A stretch of DNA of 64,000 nt from Methanosarcina siciliae T4/M (GTDB taxonomy: Archaea; Halobacteriota; Methanosarcinia; Methanosarcinales; Methanosarcinaceae). The stretch spans positions 744,001 to 808,000 of the forward strand of contig NZ_CP009506.1 in assembly GCF_000970085.1 (NCBI RefSeq), read 5' to 3'. Below the pieces are notes generated by a model that made no database searches, was not told where the DNA came from, and was given only the letters and a program-made list of their open reading frames with translations. The position numbers and the translations under genes were made by a program. Each line of letters starts with the position of its first letter. Within the stretch, counting starts at the first letter, position 1. Positions 1 to 8,639 of the stretch are shown one piece after another.

Positions 1-294
1 GAAGCAATTGACAGCTCCCTTGCCGGAATTTTCGTTGTCAAGGATAATAATGCCGGAACTCTGAAAGCCGTGGTGCTCGGATATAACTCTGATATTGTAA
101 ATGCGCAGTGCAGGGCAAAAGATGACGATCCTGCATGGGTCTCGAAATACCTGAAAGACCTCTGGCTTATGGACCCGGATAACTGGGATGGCCTTGTTAC
201 GGAAATCTCAGTCATCGACATTGATTCGGATACCCTGAGCGAAATGAAACTGGCAGATACGAATCCCTATGAAGTTCTCGGACTGCTCAACTGA
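1..294 (+). CDS. 3' fragment of an unidentified protein
   Basis: The frame is open from the first base of the window and ends with TGA at 292-294, so about 97 C-terminal residues of a longer gene are present. The fragment is acidic and soluble, with no membrane segment, repeated cysteines or catalytic motif that I recognise. It shows alternating hydrophobic strands and helices, for example around GIFVVKD and EVLGLLN. A long T-rich spacer separates it from the next gene, hpt, so co-transcription is not evident. I do not recognise the family and assign no function. Confidence 0.7.
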   Translation, partial: EAIDSSLAGIFVVKDNNAGTLKAVVLGYNSDIVNAQCRAKDDDPAWVSKYLKDLWLMDPDNWDGLVTEISVIDIDSDTLSEMKLADTNPYEVLGLLN

Positions 295-348
295 TGCGAG
301 CGTCTGAAACATGGAATCCTTTGAACTGGTAACGGGATGAATATGTCT

Positions 349-443
349 AAAACAGGGTAAAATTCCTGATGCTAACGATTGAAAACTTTGAGGTTTTTTA
401 CCCTTATTTCTTTTTTCCCTTGATTTCTTTTTTACCCTGTTTA
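349..443. repeat. 13-bp inverted repeat in the 295-753 intergenic region
   Basis: AAACAGGGTAAAA at 350-362 is the exact reverse complement of TTTTACCCTGTTT at 430-442, with a T-rich spacer of about 67 bases. It could form a long 3'-end hairpin behind the preceding gene, and the second arm is embedded in T tracts typical of archaeal termination. The rest of 295-753 shows no credible gene. Confidence 0.45.
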
Positions 444-753
444 TTTTTAATGGGTTTTACATATTTCCTTATTTTTTATAATTTCTTACCTTTATTATCC
501 TTAAATTTATTAACACTGACTTAACTATCAATATTACAAATTTCCTGCATTCCGGTGTAAATAGAAATAGCATCCGGAAAACCAAAGCTATATCAAGTAC
601 TTCGATGTTTCCTGACTTCGATTTATCTTTCCGGAAAGCGGGTTTGTTTATTAGCATCCGCATTGAAAGGAAGTATACTTGAGGGTGCAGGATCTGATCT
701 CAGGGTTTTTTTACTTCCCGGAATATTGAAACAGCCAGAAAAAGGTTAAAACC

Positions 754-1323
754 ATGCTTGAAAGACTGAAAGACTCACTGGTTAAATCCCCTGTGATCAA
801 GCGAGGGGAATATAACTATTTTATCCATCCTATTTCTGATGGTGTCCCTTCCATCGATCCACGGCTGGTACAAGAGATCTCCGATTACATTGAGAGGATA
901 GCAGATCTGAATGTTGACACTATTCTTACCGTAGAGGCTATGGGTATCCCTGTTGCAAATGCTCTCTCCCTGAAAACAGGAATTCCTCTGACTATTGTCC
1001 GGAAGCGGCCTTACTTCCTTGAAGGGGAAGTTGAACTTTCCCAGAGTACAGGCTATTCTAAAGGGACTCTCTATATAAACGGGCTCAAAAAGGGAGACAG
1101 AGTCGTCATCGTGGACGACGTTGTCAGTACCGGTGGAACGCTTCTCGCTCTTGCAAAGGCACTGCAGAATATGGGTGTCGAGATCACGGATGTAATTTCC
1201 GTTATAGGGCGTGGAGACGGACTTCTTAAGTTAAAGGAACTCGGAGTTGAACCCAAGATTCTCGTCACAATTGATGTGAGCGAGAAGGGCGTGGAGATTC
1301 AGGATGTCTTTGGGGATCAGTGA
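754..1323 (+). CDS. hpt: Hypoxanthine/guanine phosphoribosyltransferase, archaeal type
   Basis: This 189-residue protein transfers phosphoribose from PRPP to hypoxanthine or guanine in purine salvage in the cytoplasm. The PRPP-binding motif VIVDDVVSTGGT lies at residues 118-129, and the nucleotide loop LTVEAMGIPVA is near residues 58-68. Its length matches the archaeal Hpt family of about 185-190 residues. Its last 20 bases overlap the start of dph2, so the two genes are probably transcribed and translated together. The ATG at 754 is preceded by AAAAAGGTTAAAACC, an acceptable ribosome-binding site. The main alternative is a PyrE-like orotate enzyme or a GfcR-type regulator; the short length without an N-terminal winged helix favours the salvage enzyme. 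Confidence 0.87.
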   Translation: MLERLKDSLVKSPVIKRGEYNYFIHPISDGVPSIDPRLVQEISDYIERIADLNVDTILTVEAMGIPVANALSLKTGIPLTIVRKRPYFLEGEVELSQSTGYSKGTLYINGLKKGDRVVIVDDVVSTGGTLLALAKALQNMGVEITDVISVIGRGDGLLKLKELGVEPKILVTIDVSEKGVEIQDVFGDQ

Positions 1324-2311
1324 AGCGTTTGATTTAAGGCCTGACTATATAATTAGCGTGATAAAGGATACGAAAGCAAAGCGTGTGGGCTTTCAGTTTC
1401 CTGAAGGGCTGAAACGCAAAGGTCCGGAGCTTGCAAAAATCGTTGAGAAGGCAACCGGAGCTGAGGTGCTCATCTCGGGCGATCCCTGTTTCGGAGCGTG
1501 CGACCTTGACAGGACGCTTCTTGACCATGTTGAGCTTCTTTTCCACTTCGGGCATGCGGAACTGGAAGATGTCCGGCTTTCGGATAAGGTGTACTTTATC
1601 GAAACCCGCTCCTCGGTTGATGTCCGACCCGTTGTCGAGAAGGCTCTTCCGGAACTTAAAGGAGAGATAATCGGACTGATTACCACTGTCCAGCATGTCC
1701 ACAAACTCCCTGACGTGTGCAGGGTGCTTGAGAGCGGGGGAAAGACCTGCGTCATCGGGCGCGGGGACTCCAGGCTTGCCTATGCAGGGCAGGTACTCGG
1801 CTGCAATTTCTCGGCAGCAAGGGATGAAGTCTGTGATGAGTACCTTTATATCGGAAGCGGGGACTTCCATCCGCTGGGGGTAGCCCTTTCTACAAAAAAA
1901 CGTGTCCTTGCAGCTGACCCCTTTTCCGGAGAAGTCCGGGAAGTTGACCCTTCAAGGATTCTCCGCCAGCGGAGTGCGGTAATTGCAAAGTCTCTGGATG
2001 CACAGGTTTTCGGGATCATTGTCTCAAGCAAAAACGGACAGATGAGGATGGAACTCGCCTCTTCTCTCAAAGAAATTGCAAAAAAACACGGAAAAGAAGC
2101 TCACCTGATCCTTATCGATCTCGTAACCCCTGACCAGTTACTTCAGTTCAAAGTGGATGCTTTTGTAAATACTGCCTGCCCACGGCTTGCCGTGGACGAA
2201 GTTGGCCGTTTCCCCTCTCCAATGCTGACTCCCCAGGAGTTTGAGATCGTGCTTGAAGAACGGGAATGGGAAAGGCTTGTACTCGATGAAATTACCGAGG
2301 AGCCTGTATAA
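1304..2311 (+). CDS. dph2: Diphthamide synthesis enzyme Dph2 (2-(3-amino-3-carboxypropyl)histidine synthase)
   Basis: Dph2 performs the first step of diphthamide formation on elongation factor 2, moving the 3-amino-3-carboxypropyl group of SAM to a histidine by non-canonical radical SAM chemistry. The 335-residue length is normal for the archaeal homodimeric enzyme. Cysteines that can hold the 4Fe-4S cluster sit in three separate blocks: DPCFGACDL (C62/C66), LGCNFS (C167) and NTACPRLAVDE (C292), the known three-domain arrangement. The start at 1304 lies inside the end of hpt, a 20-base overlap that suggests translational coupling. A METTL5-like methyltransferase follows after a repeat-filled spacer, so this locus is rich in translation-related modification genes. 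Confidence 0.9.
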   Translation: MSLGISEAFDLRPDYIISVIKDTKAKRVGFQFPEGLKRKGPELAKIVEKATGAEVLISGDPCFGACDLDRTLLDHVELLFHFGHAELEDVRLSDKVYFIETRSSVDVRPVVEKALPELKGEIIGLITTVQHVHKLPDVCRVLESGGKTCVIGRGDSRLAYAGQVLGCNFSAARDEVCDEYLYIGSGDFHPLGVALSTKKRVLAADPFSGEVREVDPSRILRQRSAVIAKSLDAQVFGIIVSSKNGQMRMELASSLKEIAKKHGKEAHLILIDLVTPDQLLQFKVDAFVNTACPRLAVDEVGRFPSPMLTPQEFEIVLEEREWERLVLDEITEEPV

Positions 2312-2325
2312 CCCTTTACGGATAT

Positions 2326-2457
2326 AAATCCGAGAATACTCACAAAGAAATCTGAGAATATTCACAAAGAAATCCGAGAATACTCACAAAGAAATCTGAG
2401 AATATTCACAAAGAAATCCGAGAATACTCACAAAGAAATCCGAGAGTACTTGAAAAA
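2326..2457 (+). repeat. Six tandem 22-bp repeats between dph2 and the methyltransferase gene
   Basis: Units of the form AAATCCGAGAATACTCACAA plus AG follow one another at 2326, 2348, 2370, 2392, 2414 and 2436. Copies alternate between a CC...ACT and a CT...ATT variant, and the last copy is degenerate. There are no unique spacers, so this is not a CRISPR array. The repeat fills most of the dph2-methyltransferase gap. Confidence 0.9.
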
Positions 2458-2506
2458 CGAAACAGAGAATGCGCATCAAATGTGAAACCAATAAAATTCA
2501 ACAGAC

Positions 2507-3100
2507 ATGAAACAGAGAAAACTTGAGATGCTGCTTGAAGAAGTAGAAGATTTTTCCAGTCCCGAACTTGAGCTGGAGCAATACCAGACCCCTTCTCCTC
2601 TTGCGGCGGAAATCCTCCATTTTGCTTACATGCAGGGAGACCTTAAAGAATCGGTCCAGGACCTGGGCTGCGGTACAGGGATTCTTGCAATAGGGGCAAA
2701 ACTTTTGGGAGCCAGGAAGGTCGTGGGATATGATACGGACCCAATAGCGCTTGAGGTTGCCAGAAAAAATGCCAAAAAGGTCGGAGTGGAGGTTGAGTTC
2801 ATTTGCTCGGATATTTCGGACGTTTCAGGGCACTTAAAAACCACACTTATGAATCCTCCTTTCGGGGCAAGAGTTAAAGGCAGGGATAGGCCGTTTCTTT
2901 CGTCAGCATTAAGAACAAGTGAGGTAATATATTCCATCCACAACCGTGGAAGCCTTGCTTTTATCCAAAAGTTCATTAAGCCTGCGGTCATTACACACTC
3001 ATACGTTGCGAAATTTCCTCTTAAAAGGACTTTCGACTTCCATCAAAAAGAAAGAGAAATTATTGAGGTAGAGATTTACAGGATTTCTGTTCATAAATAA
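2507..3100 (+). CDS. METTL5-like N6-adenine RNA methyltransferase
   Basis: This 197-residue class I SAM-dependent methyltransferase has the SAM motif DLGCGTGIL at residues 52-60, an acidic ribose-binding position in GYDTDP (74-79), and the amino-methyltransferase catalytic motif NPPFG at 116-120. Compact proteins with NPPFG and a Q-Y-x-T-P segment near the N-terminus (EQYQTPSPLAAE, 24-35) form the METTL5 family, whose eukaryotic member methylates an adenine in small-subunit rRNA. An rRNA target here is inferred from family membership. It lies in a plus-strand block with dph2, csl4 and rpoL. The ATG at 2507 lacks a strong Shine-Dalgarno sequence. Confidence 0.8.
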   Translation: MKQRKLEMLLEEVEDFSSPELELEQYQTPSPLAAEILHFAYMQGDLKESVQDLGCGTGILAIGAKLLGARKVVGYDTDPIALEVARKNAKKVGVEVEFICSDISDVSGHLKTTLMNPPFGARVKGRDRPFLSSALRTSEVIYSIHNRGSLAFIQKFIKPAVITHSYVAKFPLKRTFDFHQKEREIIEVEIYRISVHK

Positions 3101-3527
3101 AGCTTGTGTTCAGGAGCCATTTCCGGCTTCGTGTTTTACAGCTTTGCATCTTCAGATCTCACTTTGAAAGGCGGAATAATAAATCTCTTGTATAGAGAAC
3201 TTGTCAATGGTGTAGAGAATATCCGTAACAATGGAATTCTCCACAACAATGAAATATCCCAGGTTTGGATAGATATATCGGGGAGGTAATTCTGGTAATT
3301 GGATGGCTACTTTATAATAATATTTGCTCTGCAAAACAATCTGTATACATAGAAACGTATGCCATCTGTAAGGGAAGAATTGACTGGAAAATACTTCGGA
3401 AGGAGATTGATCCTTATTCCTCCCGAGGACAAATTCTCTATGGGTTCAATTGCCGCCAAAAACTCTCTGAAAATTTCTGAAATTCGATAAAACAACTTAT
3501 TTACACCTACTATTAACGATAATTCGA
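3101..3527. other. Intergenic region without a supported gene
   Basis: Only short frames without ribosome-binding sites or recognisable products occur here. An AT-rich stretch around 3488-3503 could be the TATA element for the csl4 transcript, which would begin near 3525. Confidence 0.5.
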
Positions 3528-3531
3528 ATGA

Positions 3532-3858
3532 GGGATCATTATTAGAATCCGAAAAAATAAGACTACCAGGAAAAAATTAACAGGCCCTGGGGAAGGAAAA
3601 CCGGTTGCTGAAAAATCGGTTCCGGTAGCTGCAGAAAGCAGGGAACAGTTTAAGGGCCAGCCAAGGGATCAGCCAAGGGATCAGTTTAAAAATCAGTCCC
3701 GCGGCCAGTCCAGAGACCAGTTTAAAGGTCGTTCAAGGGATCAGTTTAAAGGTCAGTCCCGTGGGTCCAGAGATCAGTCAAAGGACCAGTTCAAAGGTGA
3801 CCTTGGAAAAAAGAGAAGATTCCCATATTCTAAGAAATCTCCCCGAGATAGGAAGGAA
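3532..3858 (+). other. In-frame 5' extension of csl4 without a standard start codon
   Basis: The csl4 frame stays open upstream from the first ATG (3859) to a TGA at 3529-3531, about 109 codons, but contains no ATG, GTG or TTG. The translation is strongly biased and repetitive, with many copies of SRDQFKG and related basic, glutamine-rich motifs, ending in KKRRFPYSKK. That composition looks like a real RNA-binding tail. ATG AGG GAT CAT TAT TAG at 3528-3545 lies one frame away, and skipping one base at the TAG would join it to this extension. Confidence 0.5.
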
Positions 3859-4473
3859 ATGCCGGGGTTCAGGCCGCCAGCCAGAGAACCCGTCAGATCT
3901 GAAGAAGACCTTGAAAAAGGAGGCTTTGTCCTTCCGGGTGAACTTGTCGGAACTACAGAAGAGTTTAAGCCAGGTTCCGGGGCCACAATAATTGGTGGGG
4001 ATATCTATTCCACTGCCACAGGAAGTGTGCTCATTGACAGAAAAGCCAGAGTGGTCTCGGTTAAGCCAAAAACCCTTACCCCAAATATCCTTAAGGTAGG
4101 GGACATAGTTTACGGCAAGATCACTGACGTCCGCGAGTCCGGGGCGATGGTGGAAGTTGCAGGCATAGAAGGAAAAGAGAACAGGGAAATTGTCAACTCA
4201 AGGCCAGGGGATGTCCATGTTTCAAATGTGAGGGACTCCTATGTAAAGAGACTCTCAGATGAGTTCAGACCCTCTGATATCATAAAAGCCAGAGTCATTG
4301 ACGTTGACAGAATGCGCCTTACAACATCCGAAGATTCCCTTGGAGTTGTAAAAGCTTACTGCTCAAACTGCAGAGGCGAACTTGTCCTGGAAGGGAAAAA
4401 GCTTAAATGCCCGGTCTGCAATATGACTGAAACCCGCAAGATCTCAACCGAGTACGGGAAAGGAATCCAGTAA
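3859..4473 (+). CDS. csl4: Exosome RNA-binding subunit Csl4
   Basis: Csl4 forms the RNA-binding cap of the archaeal exosome together with the Rrp41/Rrp42 ring and helps recruit DnaG. From this ATG the protein has 204 residues: the N-terminal domain starts at FVLPGELVG (23-31), an S1 RNA-binding domain spans about 79-158, and a C-terminal zinc ribbon carries C168/C171 and C184/C187. This length is normal for the family. The ATG has AGGAAGG only two bases in front of it, a poor spacing, and the frame continues upstream as a repeat-rich basic extension, so the true start may be earlier. It is followed 117 bases later by rpoL. Confidence 0.9.
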   Translation: MPGFRPPAREPVRSEEDLEKGGFVLPGELVGTTEEFKPGSGATIIGGDIYSTATGSVLIDRKARVVSVKPKTLTPNILKVGDIVYGKITDVRESGAMVEVAGIEGKENREIVNSRPGDVHVSNVRDSYVKRLSDEFRPSDIIKARVIDVDRMRLTTSEDSLGVVKAYCSNCRGELVLEGKKLKCPVCNMTETRKISTEYGKGIQ

Positions 4474-4590
4474 ATTTCTCTTTCCCCATCTTACTTTATG
4501 CAGGGTTCGGCATGTTATGACGGATTATGCATTTTGCGGCAGGCTGTAATATAGCCAGCTATATCACTCACCATTTACAGGTGGTCACCA

Positions 4591-4869
4591 ATGGAACTGA
4601 ACATTCTTAATAAAACAAATAGCGAGCTTGAAGTCGAGCTTATAGGCGAAACTCATACCCTTCTCAATCTTCTTAAGGACCTCCTGATCAAAGATGAAAG
4701 GGTTGAAGCGGCTTTCTACGACATGAAACACGTGAGCATCAGTGACCCTATCCTTTACATCAAAACCGATGGTACAGACCCGATTCTGGTCTTAAAGGAA
4801 GCGGCAGCAATCATTATTGCTCAGTGTGATGAGTTCATCGATGTCTTCAACAAGGCAGCAAATGCCTGA
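4591..4869 (+). CDS. rpoL: DNA-directed RNA polymerase subunit L
   Basis: This 92-residue protein is the archaeal counterpart of eukaryotic Rpb11/AC19 and pairs with subunit D in the polymerase assembly platform. Hallmarks are the HTLLNLLKDLL helix (residues 22-32) following a short beta strand, and DPILVLKEAAA near residue 62-72. The ATG at 4591 is preceded by GGTGGTCACC, a strong ribosome-binding site. A terminator-like hairpin follows immediately, so rpoL probably ends the transcript that includes csl4. Confidence 0.95.
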   Translation: MELNILNKTNSELEVELIGETHTLLNLLKDLLIKDERVEAAFYDMKHVSISDPILYIKTDGTDPILVLKEAAAIIIAQCDEFIDVFNKAANA

Positions 4870-4886
4870 AGCCGATGACTTGCAGG

Positions 4887-4920
4887 ACGTCTCTTAAAAG
4901 ACGTTTTGCCTTTTTTTCTT
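4887..4920 (+). terminator. Hairpin and T tract behind rpoL
   Basis: ACGTCT at 4887-4892 pairs with AGACGT at 4899-4904 across a six-base loop. It is followed by TTTT and then a run of seven Ts. Confidence 0.65.
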
Positions 4921-5189
4921 TCCAGGGGCTTTCTCCTGCTCCATATACTTTAGATAAGGGTTTCCGGATAGTATTTCGTTCGCCTTCACGAGAAGTTTTA
5001 CGGGATTTTACTGTCTATTTGTAAGTTGCTTCTGGAATACCTTTTTATGAATTCCTGATATATCACTGATTATATAGAGCTTCAGGCAGTTAATTTTCTC
5101 AGATCTGCTCTCATAACCCGGACAGAAACCAGAGGAGAAATTTATCGTTTGAATAGGAAATTTACCGTTATCACTGAGGTATAAATAAA

Positions 5190-6350
5190 ATGACACTTGA
5201 CGACTCATCTTTACAGAAGTATGGTTTCATAAAGCGAGAAACCCTCGGCAGCATAAATATCGACCCTCTGCAGACTGGCGGACTTTTGACCGAGGCAGCC
5301 AGGCAGACCCTTGTGGAATGGGGAGACGGTTACTCTGTCTGCGACTTCTGTGGTGGGATTCTGGATCAGATTAAAAAACCCCCTATCCATGATTTCGTAC
5401 ATAAAGCTCTCCCTGAGTTTTTAGGCTGTGATGAGGCAAGGGTTACAAACGGGGCAAGAGAGTCTAAATTTGCGGTTATGCATTCCATGGGCAAGCCCGG
5501 GGACTGGATCGTGCTTGACGGGCTTGCCCATTACTCCTCTTATGTTGCAGCCGAGAGAGCCGGTCTGAATGTAAAAGTGGTGCCACATGCAGGCAGCCCC
5601 GAATACTATCTTGATCCCGAAGGGTACGGGACAGCAATCGAAGAGGTCACAAAGGAAAGTGGAAGACCCCCCGTTCTTGCCCTTGTAACATATCCTGACG
5701 GGAGCTACGGAAACATCCCGGATGCGGAAAAGATCGCATCCGTCTGCCATGAGTATGATGTCCCTCTTCTCCTGAACGGGGCGTACTGTGTGGGAAGAAT
5801 GCCCGTATCCGCAAAAGAAATCGGAGCTGACTTTATAGTGGGTAGCGGGCATAAGTCAATGGCAGCCTCCGGGCCTGTCGGAGTGCTCGGCGTAAGCGAA
5901 GAATATGCCCCAATCGTATTCAGAAAATCTATATACAGCAAGGTAAAGGAAGTCGAACTTCTTGGCTGCACTGCCCGTGGGGCAACGGTTATGACTATGA
6001 TTGCATCTTTTCCAGAAGTGGTAAAGCGCGTCAGTAACTGGGACCAGGAAGTCGAAAACGCCCGGTGGTTCTCTGCAAGGCTTGAGGACATGGGCTTTAT
6101 CCAGCGCGGGCAGAAACCCCATTCTCACGACCTTATGTTCTTTGAAGCTCCCGGCTTCTACGAGATTTCCCAGAAGGTCAAGAAAGGCAGGTATTTCCTC
6201 TACAAAGAGCTCAAAGAAAGAAACATTCACGGTATCAAGTCCGGGCTTACGAAATACTTCAAGCTCAGCACTTTCGGGCTCGGAAAAGAAAAGCTCGGCG
6301 TTGTTGCGGATTCTTTTGAGGAGATCCTGAAGAAATACGAGAACATTTAA
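5190..6350 (+). CDS. pscS: Sep-tRNA:Cys-tRNA synthase
   Basis: SepCysS is a PLP enzyme that converts O-phosphoserine attached to tRNA-Cys into cysteine, the second step of the tRNA-dependent cysteine pathway of methanogens. The 386-residue protein has the PLP lysine in GSGHKSMAASGP (K222) and the cysteines needed for persulfide chemistry at VCDFCGG (C51, C54) and LLGCTARG (C260), which correspond to the essential cysteines known from the M. jannaschii enzyme. The ATG at 5190 follows GAGGTATAAATAAA. No sepS neighbour is present. A conventional cysS lies at about 30 kb in the same window, so this organism can charge tRNA-Cys by both routes. Confidence 0.95.
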   Translation: MTLDDSSLQKYGFIKRETLGSINIDPLQTGGLLTEAARQTLVEWGDGYSVCDFCGGILDQIKKPPIHDFVHKALPEFLGCDEARVTNGARESKFAVMHSMGKPGDWIVLDGLAHYSSYVAAERAGLNVKVVPHAGSPEYYLDPEGYGTAIEEVTKESGRPPVLALVTYPDGSYGNIPDAEKIASVCHEYDVPLLLNGAYCVGRMPVSAKEIGADFIVGSGHKSMAASGPVGVLGVSEEYAPIVFRKSIYSKVKEVELLGCTARGATVMTMIASFPEVVKRVSNWDQEVENARWFSARLEDMGFIQRGQKPHSHDLMFFEAPGFYEISQKVKKGRYFLYKELKERNIHGIKSGLTKYFKLSTFGLGKEKLGVVADSFEEILKKYENI

Positions 6351-6609
6351 GCCCACTCAATTTATTTTTTGAAGCCCGGGAGTAATTTTAATCATTTTCT
6401 TTGCCCCGGGCATCCTGAACATTTTTTTAATCTGTCAAGTAGATTTTTTGCTTTGCCTTGACGCGGTCTCCTTCTCTTCCCTTTCCATGTGTCGGTCATA
6501 TTGTACGACAGTAATAAGTATTTCAGGACGGGGGCATTTACAGTGGTAAAATCGCTTTATGAACTGGATATTTCTGAAATAGTTTCTCTTTCACAATGTT
6601 CTTCCTAAA

Positions 6610-6629
6610 ATAGGTAGTTAACTACTTAT
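6610..6629. promoter_or_regulatory. Palindrome upstream of the MFS/MarR pair
   Basis: GTAGTTAACTAC at 6614-6625 is a perfect 12-bp palindrome inside a 20-bp imperfect one (ATAGGTAGTTAACTACTTAT). It lies about 240 bases before the transporter start and has the size of a MarR dimer site. Use by the MarR protein at 8176 is inferred. Confidence 0.45.
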
Positions 6630-6669
6630 TCTCTCAAATACAATTAGTAAGACGACTTCAAATTTTAAT

Positions 6670-6688
6670 GACTGATAATCGTTCAGTC
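6670..6688. promoter_or_regulatory. Second inverted repeat upstream of the MFS gene
   Basis: GACTGA at 6670-6675 and TCAGTC at 6683-6688 form an inverted repeat with a seven-base spacer. It is a candidate regulator site. The rest of 6351-6866 is AT-rich and holds no supported gene, apart from GC-rich inverted arms around 6375-6412 that may terminate the SepCysS transcript. Confidence 0.35.
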
Positions 6689-6866
6689 TATAAAAAAGCT
6701 GACATAATCGAAACAGCCAGTGGTCTAATAGGTCAACAAACAGTTACGATTGGCATATGTGCAGATATTTCTAGCATATATGTCTTTTCTAAACACGCAA
6801 AGCAACTGGCACATACAGTCGATCTGAAAGGTATTTTTAGAGAATAATTAAGGAGACTGTCTTAAC

Positions 6867-8081
6867 TTGCCAAAATCAAAGTTGTGGACTAAAGATTTCG
6901 TACTCATTTTCATTGAAAATTTACTCGCTGCTTTAAACTTTTACTTATTAATGATAATTGTCTCCGGATATGCAATGAATACATTTGACTCATCTCCGGG
7001 TGAAGCCGGCTTTTCTGCCAGTATATTCATAATTGGTGGGCTTTTTGCGCGTCTGTTTATCGGAAAATGGATCGGACGGATAGGTCATAAGAAGACACTT
7101 TATTCAGGAGTATTTTTGAGTTTATTTATGACGTTGTTATACTTTGGAGTTAATAATGTAGTCATCCTGCTTGCAGTCCGCTTTCTTCATGGAATAGCAT
7201 TTGGTATTACTACCACAGCAACAGCTACAATCGTTGCGAATATCATTCCTGCGGAAAGGAAAGGTGAAGGTATTGCTTATTTTGGATTAAGCCAGATACT
7301 TGCAACAGCCGTCGGTCCGTTTTTAGGTATGTTCCTCAGTCAGCACGGCAGTTTCAGCATGATTTTTACTGCCTGTACAATTGCGTCAGCAACTGGCCTT
7401 TTGGTTTTACCGTTTTTATCATCTTTACGTGAGATGGAACTAACAAAAGAACAGTTGACTATAATGAAGGGGTTCAAATTCAATAATTTCTTTGAACCGA
7501 AGGTAGTTCCAATTTCAATCGTTTGTATGTTTATTTTCATGTGTTATTCAAGCGTCGTGTCCTTCCTTGAGGTGTACTCACAGGAAATTCATCTTATGAG
7601 TGCAGCCAGCTTCTTTTTTTTAGTGTATGCTATAATAATCTTAATTTCGAGACCGGTTATTGGCCGGTTGTTTGATCTCAAGGGTGAAAATTCAATCATG
7701 TACCCGGCGATTCTGATATTTACAACTGGTATGGTCCTGTTTAGTCAGGCTCATCACGGTTATATACTTTTATTATCTGCAGCTTTAATAGGTCTTGGAT
7801 TTGGGGCTATACAATCCAGCACTCAGGCCATTTCTGTTAAAATAACTCCACAACATCGTATGGGGTTGGCGAATTCAACCTATTTTGCGTTCTCAGACAT
7901 AGGAATGGGAACCGGTCCCTTGTTGGTTGGGTTACTGGTTCCTTTTACTGGTTACAGAGGAATGTATACGGTTGTGGCAGTTATTGGAGCGATATGCCTG
8001 TTATTGTATTATTTGTTACATGGGAAAAAGGCTGTGAATGGAAAAAAAGCTGTATATGGGAAAAATAAAGTAAGTTTCTAA
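6867..8081 (+). CDS. Major facilitator superfamily transporter, probable efflux pump
   Basis: This 404-residue integral membrane protein has about twelve hydrophobic segments, a central cytoplasmic loop near residue 190-210, and the MFS motif between helices 2 and 3 as GKWIGRIGHKK (about 66-76). It resembles proton-driven drug or metabolite exporters; the substrate cannot be read from sequence. Translation begins at TTG 6867 with AAGGAGA eleven bases upstream. A MarR regulator follows 94 bases downstream on the same strand, the classic layout of an inducible efflux unit. Base composition is lower in GC than the flanking genes and the protein looks Firmicutes-like, so acquisition by transfer is a reasonable inference. 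Confidence 0.85.
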   Translation: MPKSKLWTKDFVLIFIENLLAALNFYLLMIIVSGYAMNTFDSSPGEAGFSASIFIIGGLFARLFIGKWIGRIGHKKTLYSGVFLSLFMTLLYFGVNNVVILLAVRFLHGIAFGITTTATATIVANIIPAERKGEGIAYFGLSQILATAVGPFLGMFLSQHGSFSMIFTACTIASATGLLVLPFLSSLREMELTKEQLTIMKGFKFNNFFEPKVVPISIVCMFIFMCYSSVVSFLEVYSQEIHLMSAASFFFLVYAIIILISRPVIGRLFDLKGENSIMYPAILIFTTGMVLFSQAHHGYILLLSAALIGLGFGAIQSSTQAISVKITPQHRMGLANSTYFAFSDIGMGTGPLLVGLLVPFTGYRGMYTVVAVIGAICLLLYYLLHGKKAVNGKKAVYGKNKVSF

Positions 8082-8175
8082 AAAAGCGCTGATCTTATTG
8101 ATGGAGTTCTCTATAAAAACCTAATGAATATATCTTAAACATGGTATGTGGTACATTACTGAGGCGATGAAGTAA

Positions 8176-8622
8176 ATGCCAGATATTGTTGAAGACGAAA
8201 TTCTTAGAAGAGTCTGGAAGCTTGGTAATGCTTTAGTCAAATACCGGAACGAAAGTCTTAAAGATCAGGATTTGACTTCTGTTCAGGCCGAGGTAATTTC
8301 CTTCATTTTGAAAAATGAGGACAAAGCTGAAATCAATTTGTTGGATGTGCAAAAGCACCTTGCGTTAACCCATCCGACGGTGATTGGAATTGCAAAGCGG
8401 CTGGAGGAAAAAAGTTTCATCAAGCGGGAACAGAGCAAAACAGACGCACGCTATACCAGCCTCAAGCTGACAAAAAAAGGACTTGAGTTTAGAAACGTAT
8501 TGAGTAAAAAAGCTGCTGAAAATGAAGAAATTTTATTGCAGGGCATGAAGGACGATGAACGGAAGGAGTTTAACAGGCTGTTAGGCATCGCCCTTAAAAA
8601 TATGACTGAAAAACGTGAATGA
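8176..8622 (+). CDS. MarR family transcriptional regulator
   Basis: The 148-residue protein has the MarR architecture: an N-terminal dimerisation helix, a winged helix-turn-helix around residues 50-105 with LDVQKHLALTHPTVIGIAKR, the wing containing DARYTSLKLTKKG, and a C-terminal helix. MarR proteins usually repress adjacent transport genes and release DNA when a small ligand binds. Its position behind the MFS gene suggests it controls that gene and possibly itself through the palindromes at 6610-6690. It shares the low GC content of the transporter. Confidence 0.85.
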   Translation: MPDIVEDEILRRVWKLGNALVKYRNESLKDQDLTSVQAEVISFILKNEDKAEINLLDVQKHLALTHPTVIGIAKRLEEKSFIKREQSKTDARYTSLKLTKKGLEFRNVLSKKAAENEEILLQGMKDDERKEFNRLLGIALKNMTEKRE

Positions 8623-8639
8623 CTTTTAATACCTATTTA

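Noticed and set aside
2326..2457. Possible CRISPR array
   Set aside because: The 22-bp units are directly contiguous with no unique spacers, and no cas genes are nearby.
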